Shown here: positions 10,525 through 22,138 of the stretch, piece after piece
Layout: each line of letters begins with the position of its first letter
How positions within the stretch are numbered: the stretch's first letter is position 1
NCBI GenBank assembly: GCA_022559845.1
Contig: CM040118.1
Coordinates: 237,259,224 to 237,323,223 of the forward strand
Reading direction: 5' to 3'
Length of the DNA: 64,000 nucleotides
Source: Amorphophallus konjac
Lineage: Eukaryota > Streptophyta > Magnoliopsida > Alismatales > Araceae
Notes under the pieces: generated by a model
The model's database searches: none
The model's input: the letters and a program-made list of their open reading frames with translations, nothing else
Told to the model about the DNA's origin: nothing
Translations under genes and position numbers: made by a program

Positions 10525-12309
10525 TGTAACGACCCGAGAATCCGATTACCGGGAGAGACCCGATAACCCGAGACTCGAACCATCGCCCACGAGTCGGGAG
10601 GGCTCGGAAGGGCTAAAAGGAGTGGGGAGGCACAAAGAAATAGGAAATAGAGAAGGACAATTCAACAATTAACAGAAATAAATAAACAACTACAGCTACA
10701 ACAGAGTCCAGTTCAACAGAAAGTACAGTCTGAAGTAGTAAATATGTACCACATGTCGAGTGAACACTCGGCCCGACGAGCTGGCAACTGAGAATCTCCG
10801 CACCGCGCCCTCGAACCTCGAGGAAGAAGAACCGCCACACCTGAAAAGCAGGGAATGAGTCTCCAAAATAGAGACTCAGCAGGGATCCCGCGGAACCCCA
10901 ACCGGAACAACGGCGGTAGCGGAAGGGAAGGCTATAAGAGCAACCGCAACAGTAGGAACAGTAAACCCGGTGGCCGGTCGAAACCCGGCACTACAACTAC
11001 TCCTACTGTACCGGAAACATACCCCAAGCTCACAGTCGGGGGCTACCGAACTACACTAGTACTGCTTACCGAAGTAAAAACCCACGGTAACCACGCCGTA
11101 GAGGCCTGTCTCCCAGGACACGGCCAACCTAGACACGCTGTCCAAAGTGCAACCCTGACACGTGGTCACGGGTACAACACGACAAGACGCAACCTCGATA
11201 AAGCCACTAGCACTAGTCTCACGATGCGAAAACCAACACACGCGCCACGGCAAAACAACCGAAAACTCAATGATCGACACGACCAAAAACCCAAAGGTCA
11301 AGGTCACGGAAACTGACAGTCTGTCACTCTCTGTCCAGAACAGGAGTACCTCCCACAAGCAGCACAGTCGGTTGCATCCCCTGATGACTTACACCGCACC
11401 GCAGGTGAACTGCTTGACGTGGTAGCACCTACTAGAGGCACGGACACCGACAAGTAACAACAAAGCAAGTTACTAGCTGGGGTCACGCCTGTCAGCATGG
11501 GTCCAACCGCCCCCAACCACGTGCGCACACATAGACCATGCGTCCTAGGTCTGGCCTCTAACTGGTTTTCCCCTGGAGCCGGGCTCTGGCTACCGACGAG
11601 GGGCCCGACGGAAACCAGTCTAAAAACCGTCCTCACGGTAGCCTCTCCACCACTCCCTGGTGGGTCCACTCGCGTGCAGGCAGGCTACGACTAGTGGAGG
11701 GTCAAAGAGTAGACTCTTAAGTCAACGAAAAATAACGTCCGAACCTGACGAAGTACGGGGACCATCCCACGTACCGGCACCGTCACACGGTGACCACAGT
11801 CGGAGAAGAAAAGGGACTCACAGTCCACGGGCCGCACACTCGGCCACGCAGAAACATAGAAACACAGTTCCCAAGGTAGCTCACAGGTCGCCAAACCAAA
11901 TCCCACTCTCAGAGAAAGGCGGGAACCCTCCAGCCCCAGGCTGGGCAACTGGACTCACGGTCCAAGGCCAAACACATGGCCCACTCGGGAATCATCTTCC
12001 AGGAAAACTCACGGCATGCGGGGGAGACCCCACCGCACACACACCGACACACGGTGACTCGGTCTAGCGTAACACGAAAGCCCGACACGCGAGAAGTCAC
12101 CCAGACTCTCAAACCCAAGGGCACACTAAATGAGGTAGCACGGTCCTCTCGACACCCTCAAAAAATAGACACAAAATCCCACAGGTGTCTGAGGCACTCA
12201 CAAGACCGCAAGTCGACCACTGGGTCCCGACCTGGTCGACTAGGGACCGACACAACGTGAAACGATCGTGGAGAACACAAAAACTCATCTCGGCACCACA
12301 CAGAGCCTA

Positions 12310-12870
12310 ACGGTCTAGCCTTGGGCCGTCACAGTCTGTAACGGTCCAAGCCTCGACCGTCACAACAACCCTAACGCACCCACACAGGGCCGTCAGACAC
12401 TAGGCTATAAACTGGCTGTGACGCGCCTACCCTGGTGCGTCATAGTCTCTAACGCGCTAGCCCTGGTGCGTCACAGTCTGTGCCGCGCCAGCCCTGATGC
12501 GTCACAAGACAAGACGAAACCAACTGTGACGCATCCCGCTCGGTGCGTCATAGGCTGTAATGGACCACTCCTGGGGCGTTACAAGGTGGGAACGTGTCTG
12601 CTCTGACGCACCCACATAGGGGCGTTACAAGGCTGTGACGCGCCAGCCTTGGCGCGTCACAGGCCTTGACCCCGAACTGTCAAAACCAACGGCCGGAAGC
12701 CAACGGTCAGATCGTCCCTGACAGTCCAACCCAGGTGCGTCACAGTGCTGTGGCGGTCTGTCGTGGGACCATCACACCCACAGACCCCAGTTGGCTAAAA
12801 CAAGCCCTGTGACGCACCCACCCTGGGGCGTCACAGGCTGTGACGGTCTCTAGAAGGACCGTCACACTCG
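12310..12870. repeat. Array of ~28-bp TGACG/CGTCA dyads in D LTR (left)
   Basis: About twelve hyphenated palindromes, each with an arm like TGTGACGCGCC or TGTAACGGTCC, a loop of 4-10 bases and the inverted arm GGTGCGTCACAG or GACCGTCACA, with short spacers often reading tct. One unit at 12633-12662 is a perfect inverted repeat with 13-base arms and a 4-base loop (gcct). The core TGACG is the recognition element of plant TGA-type bZIP factors, but no binding is shown here. Confidence 0.8.
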
Positions 12871-13404
12871 TCCGAGAGTGAAACGGCAGGAAACAGCCCA
12901 AAAATATGATCCACGCCCCGATCACCCCCGGGTGATGGGGAAACAAAGGGGAATCTCTCCCCAAGCCCCTAGGCATGCATCTAAACCCCTGGATCGGCCA
13001 AAAATGCCATAAAACGAGAGATCCGGCTCACTCCCCCAAAACATGGATTTTCCCCAAAACTCCACGATTAGCCCTCTCGGCTCACCACGGCCGACGAAAC
13101 TCGCGGAAAGGAAAGAGCAGGAGCTGGGGGTCCATCTCCCTACCTCCACCGAAGATTTCGCGTCCCGAGCCCGCCGATCCGTGAAGAAAACATCGTTGAA
13201 GCCTCACCATTCCACGAACCCACGGTCGAGCTTCACCACGCCTCCACCGCCTCTATCCTCATCCATTCTCGCCCGTGCCTCGCCTGCGCCGTCCCAGCCT
13301 CACCCGCATTTCACTCCGTCAGCCGCCAGAGAGAGAGGGAGAGAGGAGAGAGCGTGAGAAGAGAGAGGGAGAGAAGAGAGAAATGAGAGGGGAGAGAGGA
13401 AATG

Positions 13405-13417
13405 GGATTTATATAGG
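13405..13417 (-). promoter_or_regulatory. TATA box of D LTR (left)
   Basis: CCTATATAAATCC on the minus strand, followed in the direction of transcription by a long CT-rich stretch. Identical at 19081-19093. Confidence 0.7.
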
Positions 13418-13741
13418 AAAATCTGGAAATTCCAGAAAATACCGAAAATAGAAAAATCACGTTTCCGCGATCCTCAGAACGCACCGATCGTAATGCTACC
13501 ACACTCGCCTAGGTGAACGGCCCGGTTCTCCCGCAACGAGGTTCCGAAGGAATTATCGAAACACACCGGGAATCGAAAAACACCCGCGGAACGCATTCCG
13601 GCCTCCGAAACAGCTCCGGACCGCGCCGATCCGAACACGAAAGATGTCCAAAACATTATTTCGGACACAACATAGCCAGATACACCGGAAATACAAATTC
13701 GGGACCCTCGAAGAAGGATCCAAAAAATCCTGGGCATTACA

Positions 13742-13755
13742 GCCCTCCCCCCTTA
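13742..13755 (-). other. Polypurine tract of D
   Basis: Minus strand TAAGGGGGGAGGGC directly abuts the LTR start TGTAATGCCC. It fixes the orientation of D. Confidence 0.85.
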
Positions 13756-16092
13756 AAAGAATTTCATCCTCGAAATTCAAGACCAAGCACAAAGTCACAG
13801 GGGAAGAACACTGAATCAACTGACAACGCTGTCAGAGCCCCAACATAGAAAACCTTGATTCACGCAAAAGCTCCAGACCTGAGGGACACAGCCAGACTAT
13901 AAATATGAACAATACCTCACTCTACGCACCGAGCACACCGGCCAACAGAGCAGGTACTCATAAAGGACATAGTCCAGCGTCACCTCCGTCGCAGCACAAT
14001 GAAACAAGACACCGCAGCCACCATCTCGCCCACCGAGGAGACACACCCTCGACACGAGAAATACCTACCGATCCATCCAATGGTCAGCAGACAAAACACA
14101 CATCAGCTTCACAACCAGCTGATAGGTCGCACACCCTTCTCCAGGGAACAACCAAAACAGAGCCTCCACCAGCTCAAGCAGTCATCTCGATAGACCGCAA
14201 CAAGAACATCGGCTCAGCGCCAAGGAACACCCCACACATGGCAAGCTGAAAGCCATACAGAACACTGTGCCAACTCTGTCAGAAGACAAACTTCGACAAA
14301 GCCCAGATCCCGTCCGGAAAGGCACATCTCAAAATTAGCCACCCAAGGCCTCGCTGGCACACGGCTCTCGCCATGCTCAAGCCCCGACAACCAGCATCTT
14401 CTGTCTATGAAATACCATCCACTGGTCGCCAGATACACGTCAACGGAAAACCTCTATCAGCTCAACAGGCACGATCCAGCTCACAACAGGCCATCCGCTG
14501 ACTCACACACAGACAAATACCACCCTGGGCTGAACTCCTCTCGGACACTACATCCGAGCTCGATCATCATGCCAACTCGACCCTCTCAAGGGAGCACGAT
14601 GAAACTAATTGACAAGATCCTGGTGTCTTCAGTCATCACCTCACTTGACTCACACTTATAGGGAACCATCCCGTGCTGGTCACCAAACCAGGGATAACCA
14701 TCGCGACACCAACGTCCCATCAAGGACCACCCTTCCGACGCCAATCTCACAAAAAGGCCTCCGCCCACAGGCGTCACTCTTTCATCTGGTCTCATCAAAT
14801 TACTCTATTAATCCAAGTGGACACCTGCCAATCCCGATTACGCCCTTACCGCAGAGCCACGGAACACCACCTTAACAATGCTCACGAGTCCCCAAGTAAC
14901 ATACACCTTACCGTGGTCGACTACGAGACTAGCCTCACCAGTCACTCGCAGCTACCAACAGGAACCCACAGCCTGCCAGAGATCACTTCTCCAAAAATGA
15001 TCTCATCCGAGGACACGACTGGGAACACAAGTCGGGCACCAAGCCACCGACTCTGACAAACACGTCCTCGACCTCCGTCAGGCGACGCCCTCAACAACCT
15101 CATCCAGGTCCAACACCGACGCCTGACACGGCTTCCATCACAGGAACATGGTACTCATGCGACACACTAGCCAGCACATTCCCCAACGCTCCATCCTGCC
15201 AGTGCCAAGAATCATGACTTCTCGGGTAATGGCACGGCAACAACACGTTTCACACAGAGGAACCAATCCTCCAATGCTCAACGAAAACTCAGGAATCCTC
15301 TCGTAGCAACCAACGCTACGATCCTGAACCAGTGGGTCACAACCCACCACGCTTCCGCTGCGCACTCTGGTCCACGCGCGCACAGCCGAGAAAGGAAACA
15401 CCGCCCAACTGGCACGCGTCCTTCCGGAACAGCGCCAGCACACCCTCACACGACAAGGAAATGGGCACAGTTTCTCACAAGCAACCACCTTGCCAAGACA
15501 AGGAGCACGTCTCACATGGACTTCATGGCACACAAGGCCAACCAATCCGAACACATGATGCAAGATGATGAACCTAGCCAAACACAATCGCTCCAACCAA
15601 AGGGGAGACCAAACGCACTTCCGACCAACGGAAGAACTCCACGCTCGACTTGACCTCAAACCTCGCGCACGCTGGAAACAGCACTATCCGCACCAAGGAA
15701 AACCATTGCTTCCATCAGGTCAGCACCTCCGACACACTCGATGAGTGTCATGTTGGACCACAATCACAGCATCTTTCGATGCACCACCGCTGCAATTCCT
15801 CAAACGTAGCACCGTGAGCTCACGCATGTCAGCAACCTCTACCCAACGCAGCACAACCAGGGCCACCACCGATGAGGGAGAAGGCTCTCGAACTCGATCC
15901 TTAGACCCCATGCTAGCACGAAAGCCGCGAACAGCAACCACCTTCACAGCGCTGCACAACGCACTCAAGCTCTCAAGCGAGAAACTAGGCGGAAAGCGAA
16001 CACAAATCCCTAAGCCAGCTGCCGACTGTACTGGACCTTACGAACTCTGATCACTGCAATATTTCAAATTTTTATGCACGTCCACAACCTCC
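13756..16092 (-). other. Non-coding interior of D
   Basis: About 2.3 kb between polypurine tract and primer site. I looked for gag zinc knuckles, a protease DTG/DSG motif, RT YxDD, RNase H and integrase motifs in all frames and found none. The longest frames are short and of biased composition. In LARDs such interiors are conserved as RNA (packaging and folding) rather than as protein; that role is inferred here. Confidence 0.7.
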
Positions 16093-16104
16093 GCTCTGAT
16101 ACCA
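16093..16104 (-). other. Primer-binding site of D
   Basis: Minus strand TGGTATCAGAGC, complementary to the 3' end of plant initiator tRNA-Met, two bases from the LTR end. Confidence 0.9.
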
Positions 16105-17984
16105 ACTGTAACGACCCGAGAATCTGATTACCGGGAGAGACCCGATAACCCGAGACTCGAACCTCTGCCCACGAGCCGGGAGGGCTCGGAAGGGCTAAAA
16201 AAAGTGTGGAGGCACGAAAAAATAGGAAATAGACTAGGACAATTCAACAATTAACAGAAACAAATAAATAACTACAACTACAACAGAGTCCAGTCCAACA
16301 GAAAGTACAGTCTAAAGCAGTAAAAACGTACCACATGCCAAGTGAACACTCGGCCCGGCTAGCTGGCATCTGAGAACCTCCGCACCGCGCCCTCGAATCT
16401 CGAGGAAGAAAAAATGCCACACCTGAAAAGCAGGGAATGAGTCTCCAAAATAGAGACTCAGTAGGGATCCCGCGGAACCCCAATCGGAACAACGACGGTA
16501 GCGGAAGGGAAGGCTACAAGAGCAACCGCAATAGTAGGAATAGTAAACCCAGTGGCCGGTCGAAACCCGGCACTACAACTACTCCTACTGTACCGGGAAC
16601 ATACCCCGAGCTCACGGTCGGGGGCTACCAAACTACACTAGTACCGCTTACCGAAGTAAAAATCCACGGCAACCACGTTGTAGAGGCCTTTCTCCTAGGA
16701 CACGGCCAACCTGGACATGCTGTCCAAAGTGCAACCCTGACACCTGGTCACGGGTAGCGCACGACAAGACGTAACCTCGGTAAAGCCACTAGCACTAGTC
16801 TCACGGCGCGAAAACCAACACACGCGCCACGGTGAAACAACCGAAAACTCAACGGTCGACACGACCGAAAACCCGAAGGTCAAAGTCACGGAAACTGACA
16901 GTCTGTCACTCTTTGTCCAGAACAGGGGTACCTCCCATAAGTAGCACAGTCGGTTGCGTCCCCTGACAACTTACACCGCACCGCAGGTGAACTGCCTGAC
17001 GTCGTAGCTCCTACCAGAGGCACGGACACCGACAAGTAACAACAAAGCAAGTGACTAGCTGGGGTCACGCCCGTTAGCGCGGGTCCAACTGCCCCCAACC
17101 ACATGTGCACACATAGACCATGCGTCCTAGGTCTGGCCTCTAACTGGTTTTCCCCTTGAGCCGGACTCTGGCTACCGACGAGGGGTCCGACGGAAACCAG
17201 TCTAAAAACCGTCCTCAGGGTAGCCTCTCCACCACTCCCTGGTGGGTCCACTCGCGTGCAGGCAGGCTACGACTAGTGGAGGGTCAAGGAGTAGACTCTC
17301 AAGTCAATGGAAAATAACGTCCGAACCCGATGAAGTACGGGGACCATCCCATGTACCGGCACTGTCGCATGGTGACCATAGTCGGAGAAGAAACGGGACT
17401 CACAGTCCACGGGCCGCACACTCGGCCACGCAGAAACGTAGAAACATGGTTCCCAAGGTAGCTCACAGGCCGCCAAACTAACTCCCACTCTCAGGGAAAG
17501 GCGGGAACCCTCCAGCCCCAAGCTGGGCAACTGGACTCGCAGTCCAAGGCCATACGCGTGGCCTACACGGAAAGCACAGAAGTAGGATTCCCAGGGCAAC
17601 ACACAAGCTGCCACGCTGATAACTGGACTCACAGTCCAAGGCCAAACACATGGCCCACTCGGGAATCATCTTCCAGGAAAACTCACGGCATGCGGGAGAG
17701 ACCCCACCGCACACACACCGACACACGGTGACTCGGTCTAGCGTAACACGAAACCCTGATACGCGAGAAGTCACCCAGACTCACAAACCTAAGGGCACGC
17801 TAAACGAGGTAGCACGGTCCTCTCGACACCCTTAAAACATGGACACAGAATCCCACGGGTGTTTAGGGCACTCACAAGATCGCAAGTCGACCACTGGGTC
17901 ATGACCGGGTCGACTAGGGACCGATACAACGCGAAACGATCGCGGAGAACATGAAAACTCATCTCGGCACCACACAGAGCCTGA

Positions 17985-18550
17985 CGGTCTAGCCTTGGGC
18001 CGTCACAGTCTGTAACGGTCCAAGCCTCGACCGTCACAACAACCCTAACGCACCCACACAGGGCCGTCAGGCACTAGGCTGTAAAATGGATGTGACGCGC
18101 CAACCTTGGTGCGTTACAGTCTCTAACGCGCCAGCCCTGGTGCGTCACAGTCTTTAACGCGCCAGCCCTGATGCGTCACAAGACAAGATGAAACCAACAG
18201 TGACGCGTCCCGCTTGGTGCGTCACAGGTTGTAACGGATCACTACTGGTGCGTTACAAGGTGGTAACGTGTCTGCTCTGACGCACCCACACAGGGGCGTT
18301 ACAAGGCTGTGACGCGCCAGCCTTGGTGCGTCACAGACCTTGACCCCAAACGGTCAAAACCAACGGCCGGAAGCCAACGGTCAGATCGTCCCTGACGGTC
18401 CAACCTAGGCGCGTCACAGCGTTGTGGCGGTCTGTCGTGGGACCGTCACACCCACAGACACCAGTTGGCTAAAACGAGCCCTGTGACGCACCCACCCTGG
18501 GGCGTCACAGGCTGTGGCGGTCTCTGGAAGGACCGTCACACCCGTCCGAG
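17985..18550. repeat. Array of ~28-bp TGACG/CGTCA dyads in D LTR (right)
   Basis: Same order of dyads as in the left LTR. Units read like TGTGACGCGCC-N4-GGTGCGTTACA and TGTAACGGTCC-N7-GACCGTCACA. Many differences between the LTR copies fall in the loops or change one arm at CG sites. Confidence 0.8.
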
Positions 18551-19080
18551 AGTGAAACGGCAGGAAACAGCCCAAAAATCTGATCCACGCCCCGATCACC
18601 CCCGCGTGATGGGGAAACATAGCGGAATCCATCCACAAGCCCCTAGGCATGCATCTAAACCACTGGATCGGCCAAAAATGCCGTAAAATGAGAGATCCGC
18701 CTCACTCCCCCAAAACATGGATTTTCCCCAAAACTCCCCGATTAGCCCGCTCGGCTCACCACGGCTGACGAAACTCGCGGAAGGGAAAGAGCACAAGCTG
18801 GGGGTCCATCTCCCTACCTCCACCGAAGATTTCTCTTCCTGAGCCCGCTGATCCGCGAAGAAAACATCGTTGAAGCCTCGTCGTTCCACGAACCCACGGT
18901 CGAGCTTCACCACGCCTCCACCGCCTCGATCCTCATCCATCCTCGCCCGTGCCTCACCCGCGCCGTCCCCCCCTCGCCCGCACTCCACCCCGTTGGCCGC
19001 CGGAGAGAGAGGGAGAGAGGAGAGAGCGTGAGAAGAGAGAGGGAGAGAAGAGAGAAATGAGTGGGGAGAGAGAGGAAAGG

Positions 19081-19093
19081 GGATTTATATAGG
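19081..19093 (-). promoter_or_regulatory. TATA box of D LTR (right)
   Basis: CCTATATAAATCC on the minus strand, about 325 bp into the LTR. The likely start site falls in the CT-rich stretch at 19003-19078. Confidence 0.7.
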
Positions 19094-19417
19094 AAAATCT
19101 GGAAATTCCAAAAAATAGAAAAAATAGAAAATTCACTTTTTCGCGATCCTCGGAACGCACCGATCGCAACGGTACCACACTCGCCTAGGTGAACGGCCCG
19201 GTTCACCCGCAACGAGGTCCTGAAGGAATTACAGAAACACACCGGGAATCGGAAAACACACGCGGAACGCATTCCGGCCTCCGAAACAGCTCCGGACCGC
19301 ACCGATCCGAACATGAAAGATGTCTGAAACATCATTTCGAACACAACAGAGCCAGATACACCGGAAACGCAGATTCGGGACCCTCGAAGAAGGATCCAAA
19401 AAATCCAGGGCATTACA

Positions 19418-19422
19418 AGAAT
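19418..19422. other. Target-site duplication of D (right)
   Basis: agaat, identical to 10520-10524. The C1 RT frame resumes here. Confidence 0.95.
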
Positions 19423-22138
19423 GGATCCAGAAGATATCGAGAAGACTGCCTTCATCACTGACTTCGGCGTGCACTGCTACACCCGGATGCCATTCGGGTT
19501 GAAGAATGCCGGAGCCACGTACCAGAGGCTGGTCAACCATATGTTCGAGGGACAGCTCGGTCGGAACGTCGAGGCCTACATTGACGACATGCTCATCAAG
19601 ACCCCCAAGGCTGAGGATCACTTCGTCGACGTAGCAGAGACCTTCGACACTCTCCTGAGGTACAATATGAAGCTCAACCCCACCAAGTGTGCCTTCGGAG
19701 TAAGGTCCGAGAAATTCCTGGGCTTCTTAGTCACCCAACATGGGATCGAGGCCAACCCCAACAAGGTCCATGCCAACCTGGACATGCGGCCCCCCACCTG
19801 CACCAAGGGCATCCAACGCCTTACCGGGCGCATTGCTGCGCTCAACCGGCTCCTGTCCCGTGCGGCCGAACGTTGCCTACCCTTCTTCAAGCTGTTGAGG
19901 GGCCCCACAATGGCATCTCCTACATTCGCATGGGACGAGGAATGCCAAAAGGCATTCGATGAGCTTAAGGAGTTCCTGGCTTTGCCTCTGGTGCTGTCCA
20001 AGCCTGTTCCAGGTGAAGCCTTACATCTCTACCTTTCGGTGACTCCATCCACAGTTAGCTCGGTCCTGGTCAGAAATGACTCGGGAGTCGAGAGACCGGT
20101 CTACTACACTAGTAAGGTGCTCAACGAGGCTGAAAGAAGGTACCCCGCAATCGAGAAACTCGTGCTAGCGTTGGTTACCTCGGCCAAGCACATTCGACCC
20201 TACTTCCAAGGGCAATCCATCATCGTGCTGACCGGCGAACCACTGAAGAGGATCCTCGCTCACCCTAAAGCCACCGGACGCCTCGTCAAGTGGGCCATTA
20301 TGCTTGGGGCCTACGATATATCGTACCAGCCTCGCTCGGCTATCAAACGACTGGCGCTCGCCGACTTCATCACCGAGAGCACCATCCCGACCGAAAAAAA
20401 ATCTCCCTCCGCGCCCGGGCCAACCTGGGAATTGTTCATCGACGGATCCTCCAACTCGGTCGGGAGCGGCGCCGGTATCCTCCTGAAATCCCCCAAAGGA
20501 GCAGAGCTGCAATACGCCTTGAATTTCAACTTCCAGGGATCCAACAACGCCTCCGAGTATGAAGCCCTTATCTCGGGAGCCTGCATGGCCCAGCGATTGG
20601 GGGCCGAGCGAGTCAGGATCCACACTAACTCCCAACTGGTCGCTAGCCAGGTCAACGGCAATTATGAAGCTCGGGAAGAACCGATGGTCAAATACCTCCA
20701 GCTGGTCAAGACCGTGGCACGATAGTTCGAGAGTTTTGAGGTAGTCCAAATAGCTCGGGAGGAAAACTCCCGGGCAGACGCCCTCTCTCGTCTGGCCTCC
20801 TCTCTTGAACTAGAGAGTACTCGATCGGTCCTTCTCGAAGAGCTAGAGCGACCGAGCATTTATTCGGAGCTCATGACTATTTACTCAGCCTCCTCAAGCG
20901 ACTGGCGTACCCCCTATCTATCGTGGCTCCAAGACTCCCAGGAGCCTCCCAACCCTCGGGAAGCCCGGAGATTGAAGTACCAAGCTCGGTGATTCATCAT
21001 TCTTGACGGCACTTTATACCACAGATCCTTCTCCGGTCCCCTTCTGAAGTGCATCAGTACTAACGAAGCTAGCCGAGCGATTCAAGAAGTTCACGAAGGT
21101 CTATGCGGAGCGCATCAAGGTGGAAGGTCGCTCACCAGGATCTTACTTCGGTAGGGTTATTGGTTGCCCACTTTGCAGCGTGACTCCTCGACCTATGTCA
21201 AATAGTGTGACCGATGCCAACGATTTGACCACTTGGTCCATCAGCCGGCAACGGAGCTCGTCACCCTAACTGAGCCTTATCCTTTCACTCGGTGGGGGAT
21301 CGACATCCTTGGGCCATTCCCTATGGCTCAGGCCCAGAAGAAGTTCATCATCGTCGCCATCGACTACTTCACCAAGTGGATCGAGGCTGAAGCCACAGCT
21401 AGGATCACCGAGACAATCGTCTGGAGTTTCGTCTAGAAATCGATCATCTGTCGCTACGGCATCCCCTGGGTGATTGTGAGTGATAATCACCGGCAATTTG
21501 ATTCTCGCTATTTCCGAGACAGATGTGCCGACCTGAACATTCGCAATCACTTCACTTCGGTCGCCCACCCTCAGGCTAACGGGTTGGTCAAAAATACCAA
21601 TAAGACTATCTTTAAAGGCATTAAGACTTGGCTGGGCAAACCCAAGGGTAGCTGGCTCGAGGAATTACCGAACGTACTTTGGTCGCACAGAATGACTCCT
21701 ATAATGGCAACCGGTGAGAGTCCCTTTCAGTTGGTGTACGACACCGAGGCCGTGATCCCGTTGGAGATTGGCAATCCCTCCATCTGAGTCATCTGCTTCT
21801 CACCCGAGGACAACGACCAGAAACTGCTCGAAAACCTCGACCTATCAGATGAAGTCCGACAGATTGCCAACGTATGAGCAATGGAATATCAATGCCGCCT
21901 CACTCGATACTACAATGCCAAAGTCCGGGACAGACACTTCCAGCCGGGAGACTTCGTTCTCAGGAAAGCCGAAGCCTCTCGACCACTTGAGGTGGCGGGC
22001 AAGTTATCCCCTAATTGGGAAGGCCCCTACCGAGTGGTCGAGACGCTCGGGAAAGGAGTGTACCAGTTATCTACTATGGAAAGAGAACTCATCCCGCGGA
22101 CGTGGAACGCGACTACACTACGCAAGTTCTACTTCTGA
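19418..22138 (+). pseudogene. pol: C1 RT, RNase H, archaeal RNase H and integrase (broken)
   Basis: Continues the C1 gene in the same frame after D. RT has the catalytic YIDDM (about 19576). The first RNase H (about 20020-20370) lacks the usual catalytic Asp, as known for Tat. The second, archaeal-type RNase H follows (WELFIDGSS at about 20430), but its TDSQ motif is TNSQ (GAC to AAC). Integrase shows the HHCC zinc finger, AIDYFTKW and VSDN, but the catalytic Glu is Lys in ANGLVKN (about 21586), which should abolish activity. Several stops are present, among them LLR-stop-GYW (CAG to TAG, about 21152), a TAG before CDRC, and TGA for CGA codons. Ends in LRKFYF at 22138. There is no chromodomain, as expected for Tat. 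Confidence 0.88.

Larger units (their letters stand above)
10525..13741 (-). repeat. D LTR, left copy (3' LTR in D's own direction)
   Basis: 3217 bp. In D's direction it carries a TATA box (13405-13417), a CT-rich tract just downstream (13328-13402) and a dense array of TGACG/CGTCA dyads (12310-12870). It is 94 bp shorter than the right copy: a segment between two copies of a repeat like AACTGGACTC...GTCCAAGGCC is present once here (about 11947) and twice there. Confidence 0.9.
10525..19417 (-). mobile_element. D: LARD-like non-autonomous LTR retrotransposon
   Basis: Two LTRs of 3217 and 3311 bp flank a 2365-bp interior, with a perfect agaat target duplication in the C1 RT. A primer site for initiator tRNA-Met lies next to the right LTR and a polypurine tract next to the left LTR, both on the minus strand, so D points left. 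The interior has no gag, protease, RT or integrase in any frame I read. LTR termini (minus: TGTAATGCCC ... GGTCGTTACA) resemble those of the Tekay-like A and B, which suggests D is mobilised by a Tekay/Del relative. Long LTRs and a non-coding interior fit the class called LARD. Confidence 0.88.
16107..19417 (-). repeat. D LTR, right copy (5' LTR in D's own direction)
   Basis: 3311 bp. About 25 differences from the left copy in the first ~275 bp by hand count. It carries an extra ~94-bp segment near 17545-17640 bounded by a direct repeat. It holds the promoter that would make D RNA. Confidence 0.9.

Noticed and set aside
15138..15659. 173-codon minus-strand ORF in the D interior, considered as a gag
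   Set aside because: No zinc knuckle or gag core; arginine-, cysteine- and serine-rich composition typical of chance frames.
17985..18550. CRISPR-like repeat-spacer pattern
   Set aside because: Repeats are palindromic, variable in sequence and spacing, lie inside both LTRs of a plant retrotransposon, and have no unique fixed-length spacers or cas genes.
20165..20749. 194-codon minus-strand ORF in C1 pol
   Set aside because: Shadow of the RNase H region; its frame is open because of GC-rich third positions, and no known domain appears.
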